From: Turbatrix aceti
Lineage: Eukaryota; Nematoda; Chromadorea; Rhabditida; Panagrolaimidae
Direction of reading: 5' to 3'
NCBI GenBank assembly: GCA_963969345.1
Contig: OZ017766.1
Location: 4,898,001 to 4,962,000 of the forward strand
Length of the DNA stretch: 64,000 nucleotides
Positions 1 to 11,912 of the stretch are shown here, piece by piece. Both the position numbers and the translations under genes were made by a program. Each line of letters starts with the position of its first letter. Within the stretch, counting starts at the first letter, position 1. The notes under the pieces were generated by a model that was not told where the DNA came from, did not search any database, and saw only the letters and a list, made by a program, of their open reading frames with translations.

Positions 1-1098
1 GGTTCTTTTCCGATGCTTTGACGGTAAAAAACAACATCCTGTACCGCAAAAACCTCTACGAACTGCGTGAAAACCGAAAAATGCGACCTGAGGTGGGTTT
101 TTTTATGACTTTGGGGTTTTCAAAATTTTTTACTTTTTTTTTGTAGACCGCAGCAACCATGATCTCGAACATGCTCTACAGTAAGCGGTTTGGCTCATAC
201 TTCACGGAGCCTGTCGTTGCCGGCCTCGATCCTGAGACGAACAAGCCGTACATCTGTGCGATGGATACGATCGGCTGCATCGCTGCTCCCCGTGATTTTG
301 TTGCCGTTGGAACGGGTCAGGAATACTTCCTTGGTGTCTGCGAAGGTGAGTCTTTTTTTGTATTTTGACTGCTACCAATTATTTAATTTGATACTCCCTG
401 ACAAAGTGGAGGGCAATTGGTGGTGTGCCCTGACAGGGTGGGACGAAGAAGACGTCTAGTTAGCACTACTTGAACGCAGATTATGCAAACACGTTGCGCA
501 AGCCTGTCTTCAACAGGTCATGGGCGTGATAGATTTTTTGTTTGGTATGATTTACCTGTTCTTCACCTTTCGCGATCGTAATTTGATCTTCTTTCTTTTG
601 TGTAAATACTTTGTCTTGCAAGGTGGTCATTGCCCGTTATTAGAGGTTTATCTTATTCCAAGCTAGTGCAACAGTGTTTTTTATTATTTAAAATTTTTAT
701 AACAGATGCGGGATTGGATTTTGTAGCAAAATAAAAATAACATCGCACCCCAGCTCCGTACTTGACGTCACTGCTTGTACGGCGTTTTGTGTGCGTATAA
801 CACATTCATTCACAGTTCTCTACGATTGGTGACTGCCTGTGCGTCACTGATTACTAAATTCTGTGTACATTTAATGAAATTGAAACAAAAAAGTTAAAAA
901 GAAACAGTTTTTATAGCAATGTATTTTTTTTCAGGATTCTGGCGTGAAAACATGGGTCCGGACGAGCTTTTTGAAGCGACGGCTCAAAGCATGCTTGCTG
1001 CCATGGAGCGTGATGCAGGCTCCGGATGGGGCGTTCTGATCTACACCATCACCAAGGACAAGATCAACATCAAGACGATCAAGGCTCGCATGGACTGA
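1..1098 (+). CDS. PSMB3: Proteasome subunit beta type-3, 3' part (5' end outside window)
   Basis: This is a non-catalytic beta subunit of the 20S proteasome core, which degrades ubiquitinated proteins in cytosol and nucleus. Exons are 1-92 (frame from base 3), 147-345 and 935-1098, with stop TGA at 1096-1098. The spliced product aligns end to end with the C-terminal three quarters of animal beta-3: an LYELRENRKMRPE stretch, then NMLYSKRFGSYFTEPVVAGLDP, and a C-terminus of KDKINIKTIKARMD, where human has KDKITTRTLKARMD. Splice phases agree at both junctions (phase 0 after RPE, phase 1 after CE). The first part of the gene, including the start, lies before base 1. Identity is very secure. Confidence 0.96.
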
Positions 1099-2388
1099 TC
1101 AGCTTCGCGACACGACCACCAAGAAGAAGACGAACGGCGACTTGTTCTTCCAAAAAAATTAATTATAACACCAAGTTTTTGGCCCCTGTGTTTTTTTGTT
1201 TTGTATAATTAATGCACCCTCTTTTTTTGATATCTTTTTGTCCTCGGCCCAGTCAAGTCTCGTCGATGATGACGGGCGTGTTGTGCTTTTGCACCGCACG
1301 AGTAAAGGCGATCTTGGCTTGGCCTCGGCGTTCCCATGGACAAGTGTCGCTTCGCGGTAACAAAAAACGTCGCGGTCGTCGGTGAGTACGGTACCCACGC
1401 GGTTTGCCTACGCAAACACCGAAGCCGCCACCGCCGCCGCCGACGAAGCGAAACAAAAAAGTGAGTACCGTCTTCGCACATGATACACTCTCGGGCTCGG
1501 GTGATTAGCATTGGCAGGGGGCGCGACCGTCGAAGCCCCCCTCCCCTCAAGTGAGGATCGGACGGGCGCGCGAAAGTTGGGTGAGAAGCCTGTGTTTGCG
1601 CAAGGGGAGGAAAGATGGATGACGCCCGGCCCCACCACCGACCAGGTGAAGTGACAACTTTGGAATAGTTTATTTCGTCGTCGATGGTTACTGTAGGCTG
1701 GGGTGGGAGTGAAGTTTTGAGTTGAGTTGAGTCGAGTTGAGGTGGCTAATCGGGTGATGGGAACGACTTTTGAGGCTATCTTTGTCGAAAAGTCGAAAAA
1801 ATCTTAGCTTCACCTGGTTTTGATTACTTTGAGGGTGTTAACTGGTCACAAATCTTGTTTTTATCGGTTTGCAATGATTTTGAAATTTTTTCAAAGCCTA
1901 TTTTTTATTATGTTTGCTACATTTGCCCTGAAAAGTCTACTGGCTGGTTGTCGTAAATTTGGCCAATTACGGTATTTTTTTGCAGACGGCACCGCAGACG
2001 TAGACAAAGTCGTTAGTTTCAATTTATTCTTTGCAAAAAACTCTGTTTTCGAAAAATTTATATTTTTTTGTCCAATGCCTGAGAAGTTGTTTCCGGCATC
2101 CAAATTAATCTGCATTTTCGGAAGGGAAACGATATTTTTTGAGCGTATCATCTGTTGGCTAAGGTATCCTGTGTGTCATTTGAGACAGTCCCGAGCGCGC
2201 ATTGGATGACTCCTCCTCTCCGGCTTCTCCTTCTTCTCGAATGAATCGAAAAAAAGGAGACACAGTTGCAGTCTTTCGACCGACGAGGCAACTAACTCAG
2301 TGACCGTTACCCGTAGTGGACGACGACTGTTGCTTCTTCGTCCCCACAGTGTTCAATCTACAGTACATAGTATAATAAGTATCCGAGA
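1099..2388. other. Intergenic region between PSMB3 and the DMRT gene
   Basis: No gene is supported here. Bases 1250-1650 form an unusually GC-rich patch with CCG/CGC triplet runs and overlapping open frames on the minus strand. None of these frames gives a recognisable protein or a splice model. The rest is A/T-rich. Bases 2200-2388 probably hold the 5' UTR and promoter of the DMRT gene. Confidence 0.5.
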
Positions 2389-3823
2389 ATGTTTTTCGGC
2401 AACGCGTTCGCCGCTGCGGTTGCTGCTGCTGCCGGTGGCGGCACGGGCGGCGGCTTCGGCATGCATCACGCGACCGTCGAAGACCCACGACCCTCGCCGA
2501 CCGACAACCGGGGCTGCTACCTGGAGCCAAAGGAGCGTCGGCCAAAGTGCGCGAGATGCCGAAACCACGGCCTCGTCTCGTGGCTCAAGGGCCACAAGCG
2601 ACACTGCAGATACAAGTAAGTTGAACTAAACTAAACGCAAGGGCTTTGATTTGCCGCAAAATGGCTTTCTGCGGTCCGGGCGATAATCGGATTACCTAAT
2701 CCCCGATCTGGCAGTTCATGCGCGCGAGCGTGGTATCGCCTTTCTTTGGTTTGTTTTGCACGCTGGACATCAGAGATGGGGTAAAAACTCGATTTTGGGT
2801 TCGTGAACGAACATGAAAGCTTGTTTCGCAAATTTTGTTTCACAATGAACAACTTTGTCCACGTTCGCGAACGAACACACGAACATCGATTTTTTTTATC
2901 ATTTCGGCCAAATTTTGTTCATTTTGCTTTTTGTAACAGTTTTCCAACATTTTTTCATAGAAACTTGCTGCGCCACTGTTTTGTCGTTTTTTTTCAAATA
3001 ACTGCGTTTTTTGAATTCATTTTTCTGAATGTATCCAAAATTAGTGGGCTATTTTTTTTGTCTTATCTGTTTGAAAAATTTAGAAATGTTTGTGTCAATT
3101 TTTTAATTTAAAAAAAATTTTTAATGAACAAATTCCAGGGACTGCGTCTGCGAGAAATGCAACCTCATTGCAGAGCGACAACGCGTGATGGCTGCCCAGG
3201 TGGCGCTGAAGAGAAAACAGGCGGCAGAAGACGCCATTGCCCTCGGCCTCCGGGTCGTGTCCGGTCAGTCGCTTGATCAGCTGCCCCAGGGCCCTCTCTG
3301 GGGCGAGCACGGCGACGGGGCCATCGTTTTACCCGACGAAAAAAATGGTAATGACATCGACGACAACGATGACACTATCACAGACACGCCCCAACCCAAG
3401 CCGACAAAAAGGTCCAAACTGGCATCACAACACTCTGAAAAATCCACGACAAACCCCACCGAATGCCGTCCAGGCAGATTGGAGCCTCTCGAAATGCTCA
3501 GTCTCCTCTTTGAAGATCAGGACAAAAGACTGCTGCAACTCGTCTTGGAGGGCTGCAACGGGGAAGTTCTGGCTGCCATTGAACATTTTGTTTGTCTACG
3601 GTACTCGAAAAAGCTCCAGGCGGCAGCCACCGGAAAACAGAGACCCCCGTCGCCTCCAGGCATCTTTGCGGTTGATTCTTTGCTCCAAGGACCACCAACC
3701 CAGCCCCCGGCGTGGCTGCTCTCTGCTCTGTGGCAAACGCAGAATCCGAGTTCCGGCACCGTCAGCGCCGAATCTTCGACCTCGACTTCGAGCAAGTCGC
3801 CGGCGACGTCGCCGCTTTCCTGA
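2389..3823 (+). CDS. DMRT transcription factor with DM and DMA domains (DMRT93B / DMD-4 type)
   Basis: This is a doublesex/mab-3-related DNA-binding factor expected to act in the nucleus in sexual or neuronal development. Exons are 2389-2615 and 3139-3823, giving 303 residues. The DM zinc module spans about residues 52-105, with the CxxC...H...C pattern starting [17 protein letters not shown] and continuing [28 protein letters not shown]. The only intron falls inside the DM domain, at YK|DC. The DMA domain lies at about residues 190-228 ([21 protein letters not shown]...AAIEHF). The N-terminus is Ala/Gly-rich. The ATG at 2389 is the first in frame, and no upstream exon was found. The combination of DM domain, [11 protein letters not shown] linker and DMA domain points to the DMRT93B/DMD-4 group. 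Subgroup assignment is from memory and less certain than the family. Confidence 0.93.
2771..3130. mobile_element. GTTCGCGAAC-family element in the DMRT intron
   Basis: This repeat copy fills most of the intron. It opens with a hAT-like end, CAGAGATGGGG, at 2771. It carries the subterminal motif GTTCGCGAACGAACA near 2863. Its inner part, about 2925-3050, is recognisably the same as 52790-52910. No target duplication is visible. The right end is degraded and runs into the splice acceptor at 3138. Confidence 0.65.
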
Positions 3824-3912
3824 CGCGGCTGGTACCGGATTGCTTGTAACTTATATTATTTCACTGTGCACACATCCCCAACTTTGTCCGGCTTCCGGTC
3901 CGTACGGCTGGC

Positions 3913-3918
3913 AATAAA
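3913..3918 (+). terminator. Polyadenylation signal AATAAA of the DMRT gene
   Basis: A canonical AATAAA lies 90 bases after the DMRT stop codon. Confidence 0.6.
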
Positions 3919-6900
3919 TGCAACAAATGAAACTTGACTTTTGGGGGACAACAGGCTATTTGGCAATTTCCTGATTATCCAGCAGCCGGCTGGTTGCAAT
4001 TTGGAGTTTTTTTGGGATGGATACTGCGTAAGTTGAGATTATTACTGACTGGAATTTGAGAATGCATGTGGCATCGGCGGTTTACATGAAAGCTATACAG
4101 AAACACAAAATCACGGTCAACAAGCATAAATAAGTTTTGAATCGAACGAAAAAATTGTTTTGCTGCAGAAATTTGTAATAATACATAAATCAAAAATTTC
4201 ATACAAACCTGACGGCGACTCCCAACATTTTAGGCACACCTAATCATAAATTTTGAAATTTTTTATACCAAAAAGAAGGTCATGAAATCAATTGAAGGGA
4301 TTCTGAAGCAAAAATTTGGTTTTGGCCCAGCAAAAAAACACCTTCAAAAAAGTTTAAAAGTATGTCGAAATTTTTTTGTTTTCATTTACATTTTTTGGGT
4401 ATTTGAAATTTTCTGGTACCCGACCGAACAGAAGTTCCAGATTTTCAGGTCGGGTACCCGAATATAAAATTTCAGAAAATTTCTGCAGGACCTTGATTGA
4501 AAACAAAAATTAAAACATTCCTTAAAACGTTCTTGCTTTTTACACCACCTTTTCCACTTTGGCCTAACTTCCCGCCGTTCCACAACAGCGGACCGGGCCA
4601 ACTGATAAGCAACTGAAATGCCACCGAAGAGGTCAGTCGAAGATAAGCACAATCAAAAGAGGCAGGACAATTCACAAAGGGGAAAGGAATTATCTATCTA
4701 GAACAATCTGCATTTATCAAATCGAAGGAGACGGCACCGCCGGACGGCATTTCCAAGAGATTAGATCAAAGGGATATCTGGGGGGCCATCGGAGAAGGAA
4801 GGTGTGAAGAGCAGCGAGATAAAGCTCGCGGTCTGTAGGACGCGACAAGACATTCATTTTTCGTAATATTTATTGCTTTGTTTTTTTAACCAGTCGGCAG
4901 TAGGTAAATTAAATTAAATTGGTCACCTGAATGAGACATAAAAATGCCGAGGTGGCATTAATGGGCCAATACCAATCATTTTTTTGCCATTCATTTTGCT
5001 TTTTTTTGCACAGTTTTCCAACTTTTCAGATTTTTTGGATAATTTGTCGGTTGAAACATTCGTTCTGGTCTGTTCTGATCGTCAAAAATCAGTTGTTAGT
5101 TGTCTATCGATGATATTCACGCGATCGAAAAAAACAAGTGTAAAAATGATGGCGAGTAATTATTCATTTTTTATTGAACATTATTGCTCCCTCGCAGATG
5201 ATGATGAACATGTACAACGCCCATCCAAAGAGTAGGTGACCCGGGAAACCAATGATCGGACGACCGCGATCGCCGCGATCTTCAAAAACACGAAAGTTGT
5301 CGGTCAAAGGTGGTTTACGTTCGTTCATCGGGACGCCATGTGCTCGGGGGCAACAACCAACTTACGAGGTCTCCCGGCGGTGGCAGCCCCCGTGGTTGTT
5401 TTCGGGTTTACCCCTAGGCAGGAGAAAAGACCTCGCTCGGGGTTGTAAAAGTGACTTTACGGCTCTACTGGATTTTTTTCACGTCACATCACGTTTTGCG
5501 ATCAACTCCGTGTACGTATTTATTTTTTTGAATGAATACAAATTGTAAAATGTTTTCCGCGTTGTTCCATGAATCCAATGAAAATGTCTGCAATTCAATT
5601 TTGTCAGCGAGACAGGTAATTGTGTGCCTCGACAAACAGCCCAACTTCTCCACGCTTACCTGCGTCTGAACGCTTCCTGGCCAGGTACTACTATCCTGTT
5701 GTTGTCTGTTGTTGTAAATATGTACACGAGTCGAGTCACCCCATTATTTTGCATAATTGCCGGTGAATCTGCTTGCGGGTTGATGCAGATTGAGTCTGTT
5801 TCTGGAAGGTTACCGTGTTCTGACTCTGACTACGGCGCTACGGAGCTCCAGACAGTGAGTAAGCGGGATGGAGTGTTCCGCGCGGTTGTTTGACTTTTGA
5901 CGGGGTTTCACGTGTTTTATGGACTCGATGGTCTGTCTCAACTAAGTTTTACATGCATCTGCGTTGTGATTTTTTTGAGGGGTAAATTCAAGTGTTTTCA
6001 CCTGAATCTTGAGTAGCTATCATGATTTTAAATATTTTTCTACGAAAAAAAAACTTTTAAAAGTCTTGGTCACCCCACAAAACTTGCATCTTTCTCCTCA
6101 AAAAAAAGACAGAGAGAAAATTGACATCTTTCGACAAGTTTTTTTATTTTTTTTTCTGTAAATACCATGCGTGTACAAACAATGCAATAACACTTTGGAC
6201 TACGCGATGATCGCGAGAAGGGCTCCGGCAACCTTCCGATTGCCCCAATTGTCGCCGCCGCGTAGTCGCGTCAATTTTGGCCCGCACGTGTCAAACGAGT
6301 TTCTTTACAAATTCGCACAAGCGGTGTCAAGACGCTCTGACACCGACGCCGCTACAGCAAAAAAAAACAACAGTACATGAGACGGGACGACAACAATGCT
6401 ATTGTAGGGGTATTTTTGTATACGTATACGCATATTTTTTGAGTCGAGGAGGGAGAATAGAAGAACTTCCTTCTTTCTTCTTCTGGAGGAGATCGATTCC
6501 ATTTCGTTCAGTTTACAGTGTACATAGTGGGTATACGACTCTGAAGTGCCACGCATCACAAAAACGCCTGTTTACAGCCACGCACATACTGTTCTGTTTT
6601 TTTACCATGTTTGGACGATGGGCCCACTATAAATCGACTCCGTGACAGATGCTTGTTTGCCTGCGCGTAGAATTGGTTACAGTCATGTTTTTTTTTGTCG
6701 AAATGGGGGCTTGTTCTCGCTGTTGGAGGCCTTCGAGGTCGACGCAGGTGATATTTTGAATTTTTAAAGGTCCTGCTGATTTTTGTTTTTTTTGCGCGTG
6801 CGGAAAATCCTGTATAAAAAAAAATTTACAGTATAAAATAAATTTAATGACACAATCGGAACGCGCTGGCGCTTATTCACCTGTTTTTTGCTGATATTCA

Positions 6901-7556
6901 AAAAAACAACCAAAATTCTGAATTATATGATTTCTAAAATAAATATCAATAAACAGAATCATGCAAAAACACCATCGCTGCTACATGGCAGTCGTGTGAA
7001 AGATTATAACTTCCTTCTTCCTTCTTCACCAACGACGGTGATTGATGACAATTTGTCTGAATTGCATTTCGGGCTTGCCACTGCTTTTCGTAATCTCCTA
7101 CGCCATCTTGTGACACTCCGTCTGCAACCTGCGCGTCTGAACCTTTCCGTTCTTCGTCCCCCGAACATTTTTTGCTGTCCTTGGGCAAAAGTGAAAATTG
7201 CAAAGTAAGGAAAGTGCTTTTTAAGAAGCCTGTCTGGATCGAGCGCGCTAATGGACGCGGCGGCGTTGTTGTGATGCATCACTGAAGCGAAATTAGAAAT
7301 TAGAAAATGACAAAAAAAACCCATTGAATTATTGTTTTGCGCAGGTGCTAATCAAATCAGTCACTCACTCGCGCCCAGAAAAACGAGAAAAACTTACCAA
7401 ACTTACACATTTATCTACAACTTTTTTTTTTGCAGGCAGCAGCAGTCGGTCCTTTGAAGTTCGTTTGTATCTTCATCTTCGTCTTCGTCTTCGTCTTCGT
7501 CGTCCGAGGTCGAGTCTCAAGCGTGCGCTGCTGGTTCCAGTGCCTTCAGGCTAAAT
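3919..7556. other. Intergenic region between DMRT and SLC6 genes
   Basis: I see no supportable coding exon. It contains an imperfect inverted repeat at 4405-4483. Bases 4966-5110 look like a decayed inner piece of the GTTCGCGAAC-family element. A small acceptor-ATG-donor arrangement at about 5198-5231 did not connect to any gene. A T-rich acceptor at about 7435 (TTTTTTTGCAG), 121 nt before the SLC6 start, marks the beginning of the SLC6 5' UTR exon. Confidence 0.5.
4405..4483. repeat. Imperfect inverted repeat
   Basis: The outer arms GAAATTTTCTG (4405-4415) and CAGAAAATTTC (4473-4483) are exact reverse complements. Inner arms GTACCCGACC and GGTCGGGTAC also pair. It could be a small fold-back element. 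No clear target duplication was found. Confidence 0.6.
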
Positions 7557-9661
7557 ATGACGGACAGCAACGATACGAGTTCCAAACCCACCGAAGAGAG
7601 CCCCGATGCGGGTCTTCAGAAGTCTCTCAACAAAAGCATAGAGGCAATGCCGCCGAGCAGCAGCATGAGCAGTCCCCATGATGCCGAAGCTCGTGCAGCC
7701 GAAGCCCTTGCTCGAGGGCAGTGGTCCGGCAAGTTCGACTTTCTCATGTCCATGATCGCCTATGCCGTAGGACTTGGTAACTTTTCTTTTTTCCATTTTT
7801 TTAAAATGCCTGTATAAATTTCAGGAAATGTCTGGCGTTTTCCCTATCTATGCTTCAAGAACGGTGGAGGATCGTTTCTGGTAGCGTACTTTGTTTTCTT
7901 CACATTTGGCGCAGTGCCGATTTTTGTGATGGAAGTCTCCATCGGTCAATACCTTCAGAAAGGTGCTATGGAAATGTGGTCCATGTGCCCTCTTTTCAAA
8001 GGTTAGCGTCAGACAAACATCCCTGAGCAATGGGTAAATTTTGATTTTCAGGCGTCGGCATCGGAAACGTAATGATTTCTTTCATGTGCATCTGCTACTT
8101 CTGCGTCATCATAGCCTGGGCGGTGTTCTACATGATCAGCAGCTTCGCCGTCGACTTTCCCTGGGAGACCTGTGACAATTGGTGGTATGCGTATTGCGTA
8201 TTTTGCACTCTTTTGTACATAGGACAAGGTTTGCAGGAACACGGGAAACTGCATCACAGGCAAGGAAAACCTGACGGCACTCTCTTCTATCATCCAGAAA
8301 CTCGGAGGCAACACTACGCAGACATCGGTTGAGCAGTTCTGGGAGCGACGAGTGCTCATGTCGACGGATACGATCGGTGACTTTGGAGGCATCCAGTGGG
8401 AGCTCTTCTTCATCATGCTCGGCGCCTGGGTCGTGGTGTACTTTGCGCTGTGGAAAGGCATCACCCAGGCCAGGAAATTTGTCTACTTTTGCGCACTCTT
8501 TCCCTACCTGCTGATCTTTGTGCTCCTGGTTAGAGGACTCACGCTGCCTGGGGCTATGACGGGCATATCCTTCTACCTCACCCCGAATATCACCAAACTC
8601 TCCGACATAACTGTGTGGAAAGATGCCGGCACACAGGTGTTCTACTCTTATGGCGTCGGTTTCGGCACGCTGATTGCGCTAGGGTCGCACAACAAGTTCG
8701 ACCACAACGCGTACAAGGACGCCTTCCTCATGTGCTGCATCAACGGTTCGACTTCGATCACGGCGGGTTTCGCTATCTTTTCCATCCTCGGCTACATGTC
8801 GTTGGTGGCGCAGAAGAACATTGCGGAAATTGTCAAACCCGGTGTGGGGCTTGCATTCCTCGTATACCCCGAGGTAGCGAGCAACCTGCCGTTCAAGCAG
8901 GTCTGGGCGTTCCTTTTCTTCCTCATGATCACGATCCTCGGCATGGACAGCCAGGTGTGCATGATGGAAGGCCTCTTCACAGCCCTCGAAGACACCTTTC
9001 CGACGCTGCTGCGCAAGTACAAAAAAATATCGCTGGGCCTGACGTGCCTGTTCTTCTTCATCCTCGGCATTCCCATGGTCTCGTATGCCGGGCAGCACTG
9101 GCTGACCCTCATCGATGCCTACGGCGCGTCCGGCATTGCGCTCCTGTTCGTCGTCTTCTTCGAGGTCGTGGGTCTGGCTTGGGGCTTTGGGGCCGAGCGC
9201 GTGCGTACTGCCATCCGCGAAATGATGAGCTTCACGCCGAGCAAGGTCTGGCTCATCTTTTGGAAGTTCACGGCTCCTTTCGTCACTGTGGTGCTCTTCT
9301 TCTTCACCATCATCTACTACAGTCCGCTCAAGTACCCGGGTGGCGCCGACTACCCCATGTGGGCAGAGATGTTTGGACTCTTCCTATCATCGTGCTCCAT
9401 GATCTGCATTCCCGGGTACGCGATCTACTACCTGTTCTGCACGCAAAGCAATCTTTCCTTCAAAGAAGTCTGTTTACCACAACAAAATAAGCCTAATCGC
9501 GTATTGTGCTTTTTCAGCGTTTCCAACGCGGATTTCATCCTACACGGAGTCTCGGTCTTTCACAGGAACCCTTTGCTCCCGAAGAAGAACTCGAATTCAT
9601 CGACAAGAATGCCCGCAACCAATCAGGTGCTGACGTGCGAAGTAACAACGACTACAGATAG
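7557..9661 (+). CDS. Sodium/chloride-dependent neurotransmitter transporter (SLC6 family)
   Basis: This plasma-membrane symporter uses Na+ and Cl- gradients to take up a neurotransmitter, amino acid or osmolyte. Exons are 7557-7776, 7825-8001, 8052-8184, 8237-9467 and 9518-9661, giving 634 residues, the usual SLC6 length. The TM1 signature [20 protein letters not shown] spans the first splice junction. TM2 (PIFVMEVSIGQYLQKGAMEMW) and about 12 hydrophobic segments follow. The large second extracellular loop has CETCDNWWNTGNC, a likely disulfide, and NxT/S glycosylation sites. The last intron (9468-9517) has a GTCTGT donor. The frame stays open through it, but the spliced tail KERFQRGFHP fits the family better. 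Nearest relatives are probably GABA/betaine/glycine-type carriers. The substrate cannot be fixed from sequence alone. The gene converges on the AIG1-like gene. Confidence 0.93.
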
Positions 9662-10139
9662 ATGCCCTCAAAAGACTCGAACTTGCAACCACGGTATCTT
9701 AATCAATCTCACATCATCCCACGCGCTGCTAAACAACAATATCACACACATCCGGCTTTTATGAGACTCGATTCCGTTTGTTCTATTCACTTATCAAAAA
9801 ATACTAAAACTTCACAAGTTGTGCTTTGCTCTTTTATTATTTGGTAAATTGCTAACTGAAGGTTTGGACACAAGTATAAACAAAAAGTTAATACAAAATG
9901 GCACAAAGTTAGAAAAAATTGTCAAGTGGCCCGAAATTTCTTCAAGAGAAAATGGGGAAATTTCGGGATGACAGGAATTCGACATGAGACCAACAGGATT
10001 GCGAAATCTCATCAAATTTCAAAGGAATGACAAAAATTCCAGAAAAAAAAAGAAAACGGGACTTTAGATAAAAATATTTACTTTTCACCTGATAGCAATG
10101 CCAAACAAGAAATAAGGGTAACACAGTTTAATTTTTTGT
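9662..10139. other. Convergent 3' intergenic region (SLC6 and AIG1-like gene)
   Basis: This A/T-rich spacer holds the two 3' UTRs. TTTATT at 9833-9838, a minus-strand AATAAA, is a candidate poly(A) signal for the AIG1-like gene. No gene is seen. Confidence 0.5.
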
Positions 10140-11908
10140 TTAAGATGAAGTTTTTTTAGATAGCTTGTCGTAGATGTCTTTGACCTTGGGTCCCATGATG
10201 TCGAGGTCAAAGAGCTGCTGTCGGAGGTTGGCGATGTCCTGACATGTGATATCCTCGTAGGGGGTTGTGCCATTTGACACCAATTTTGACACGTTTTCTA
10301 ATGTAGACCGACGTAATTCTAGTTCTTTTAAATTCTTTTTGAGTGATTCAACCATATCGATATCCTTATTCAGTTTTGTAGCTTTAGCAATTAGTTCTGC
10401 TTTCCGAATCTCGGCTTTCATATGGTTGACAACGTAGGGTGAGTCCTGTAGAAGCTCATTCTCTTTCAGGTAAAGACCAAACTTGATCAGGGCGTCGTTG
10501 ATAAAAGTTTGCTCTTCTTTGAGAGCGGAGATGAGTTCTTCAAGTTTTTTTCTGCCCTCCGTTTCTGGTAAATCCGAAATTTCCTGGAGTAGTTGGCTGA
10601 CAGGGGTTTCGGCGGGTTTGATGTCCTGTTCGTAGTCGATATGCATGTGCTTTTCCCAGGAACATCCGCATGTTTTGCAGTTTTCAAGTGTTCCGAAAGC
10701 GTGACAGTCTTTGAGTCTTTCTTCTGGAAACCTGACCACCTGAACGCCCTTGAGATAGCACGGGTCGTGACAAATAGTATCGTAGCGCGATACACGATTG
10801 CCATTCAGAGTTGACACTTTTATGCACTTTTCGGATGTGCAAACGGTTCTCGGTCGGGGTAGTTCTTTGTACTCGATGTCATACGTCAACAGGTGTTTTT
10901 TGACGCCACTCAAAAGCTCATTCCAAGTTGCGTTTTCAAGTCCCTGAAGATAGTGGGTGACAATGACCGTTGCAATGGCAAGTGGCTCTGCGAGCAGCAT
11001 GATGACGTCAGGTGCCTGTGCAACCGTGATGGATTCAGCGATTTTGTGAGGCTTGGTGCCTTTGATCGCATTCAGAAGCTTTGTTATCGCTTCCTTACTC
11101 TTGTTCCAGCACTTCTCATACATGATGTGATTGCGTGAGTTCCGAGCATAAGTATCTGGATACTTGTGTTTAATGCACTGTCCACGAAAGCCGGCGCTAT
11201 CGATGCAAAAGGTGTTCTGAAAATGAAAGTTATGAAAGTTTTTCACATGGGTGACAGTAAAAACTATAATCTTACATTTTCGCCAGCGACAATTCTATTA
11301 TTGAGAATAGAGTTATTCTGGAGAAAATCAGTCAAAGCGATGAACCCATCGTTGGGGCTGAAGTCAAAGGAATACGTGTGGGTGAAAACAAAAAAGACGT
11401 TCTTAGCAGCGCTTTTGTGAAAACGAGAGAGCAGGGTAGCAATGACGTATTTGAACTCGTCATCAAGTTTGCTTTGGTTAGCCGAAATGAAGATAACGAT
11501 TCCGTAGACCTCATGCAATTTTGCCAGTTCATCGATGACATTGTTGATGTTCTGCTTGTCAACATCGGGGCCTCTCGTATCGCACAGTCCAGGGGTATCC
11601 ACGATCAGCAGCTCATCACCGTTGCCCATGTTCAACACGTGCTGCCGAGCTTTCTGCGTAGAAGATCTACCACTGCTTCCGAACTTTTCATTGTCCGACG
11701 TAGAGTTTTCAGGCAGCGTTACTTTCCTGATAGTTGTGATACTTGTAGTTTGAACGTTGAAGCTAATCGGAATCACGATTTCAGGCATGTTTTTCTCGAA
11801 AGCTTCTCCATAATCATTGTACTTGAAATTATTGGCGCACACGTTGACAAAAGTGGATTTGCCGCAGCCTGTGTGACCGATGACGACAATCGGATACCGC
11901 TTTCCCAT
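10140..11908 (-). CDS. AIG1/GIMAP-like GTPase with C-terminal Cys/His cluster
   Basis: Exons are 11276-11908 and 10140-11216, giving 569 residues; one intron is few for this locus. The N-terminal G domain has a P-loop GHTGCGKST (residues 11-19), a G3 motif DTPG (104-107) and a septin/AIG1-like THxx in place of TKxD. After about residue 330 comes a cluster of Cys/His: C337, C342, C360, H361, C364, C382, C391, C394, C396, H401 and H403, including CKTCGCSWEKHMHI. This probably binds zinc. A long, charged, probably helical or coiled-coil tail (about 420-569) follows. I recall similar AIG1-domain proteins with this Cys-rich part as uncharacterised in invertebrates and fungi. The cellular role is unknown; membrane- or immunity-related GTPase functions are only analogies. 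An acceptor lies 4 nt before the ATG. Confidence 0.8.
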
Positions 11909-11912
11909 TTCG

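Noticed and set aside
1209..1638. Overlapping minus-strand open frames in a GC-rich patch
   Set aside because: Low-complexity CCG/CGA composition, no recognisable domain, no splice context. Likely open by base composition alone.
5198..5231. Acceptor followed by ATGATGATGAACATGTAC... and a GTAGGT donor, as a possible small coding exon
   Set aside because: No downstream exon continues the frame. Joining to the SLC6 5' exon gives an immediate stop.
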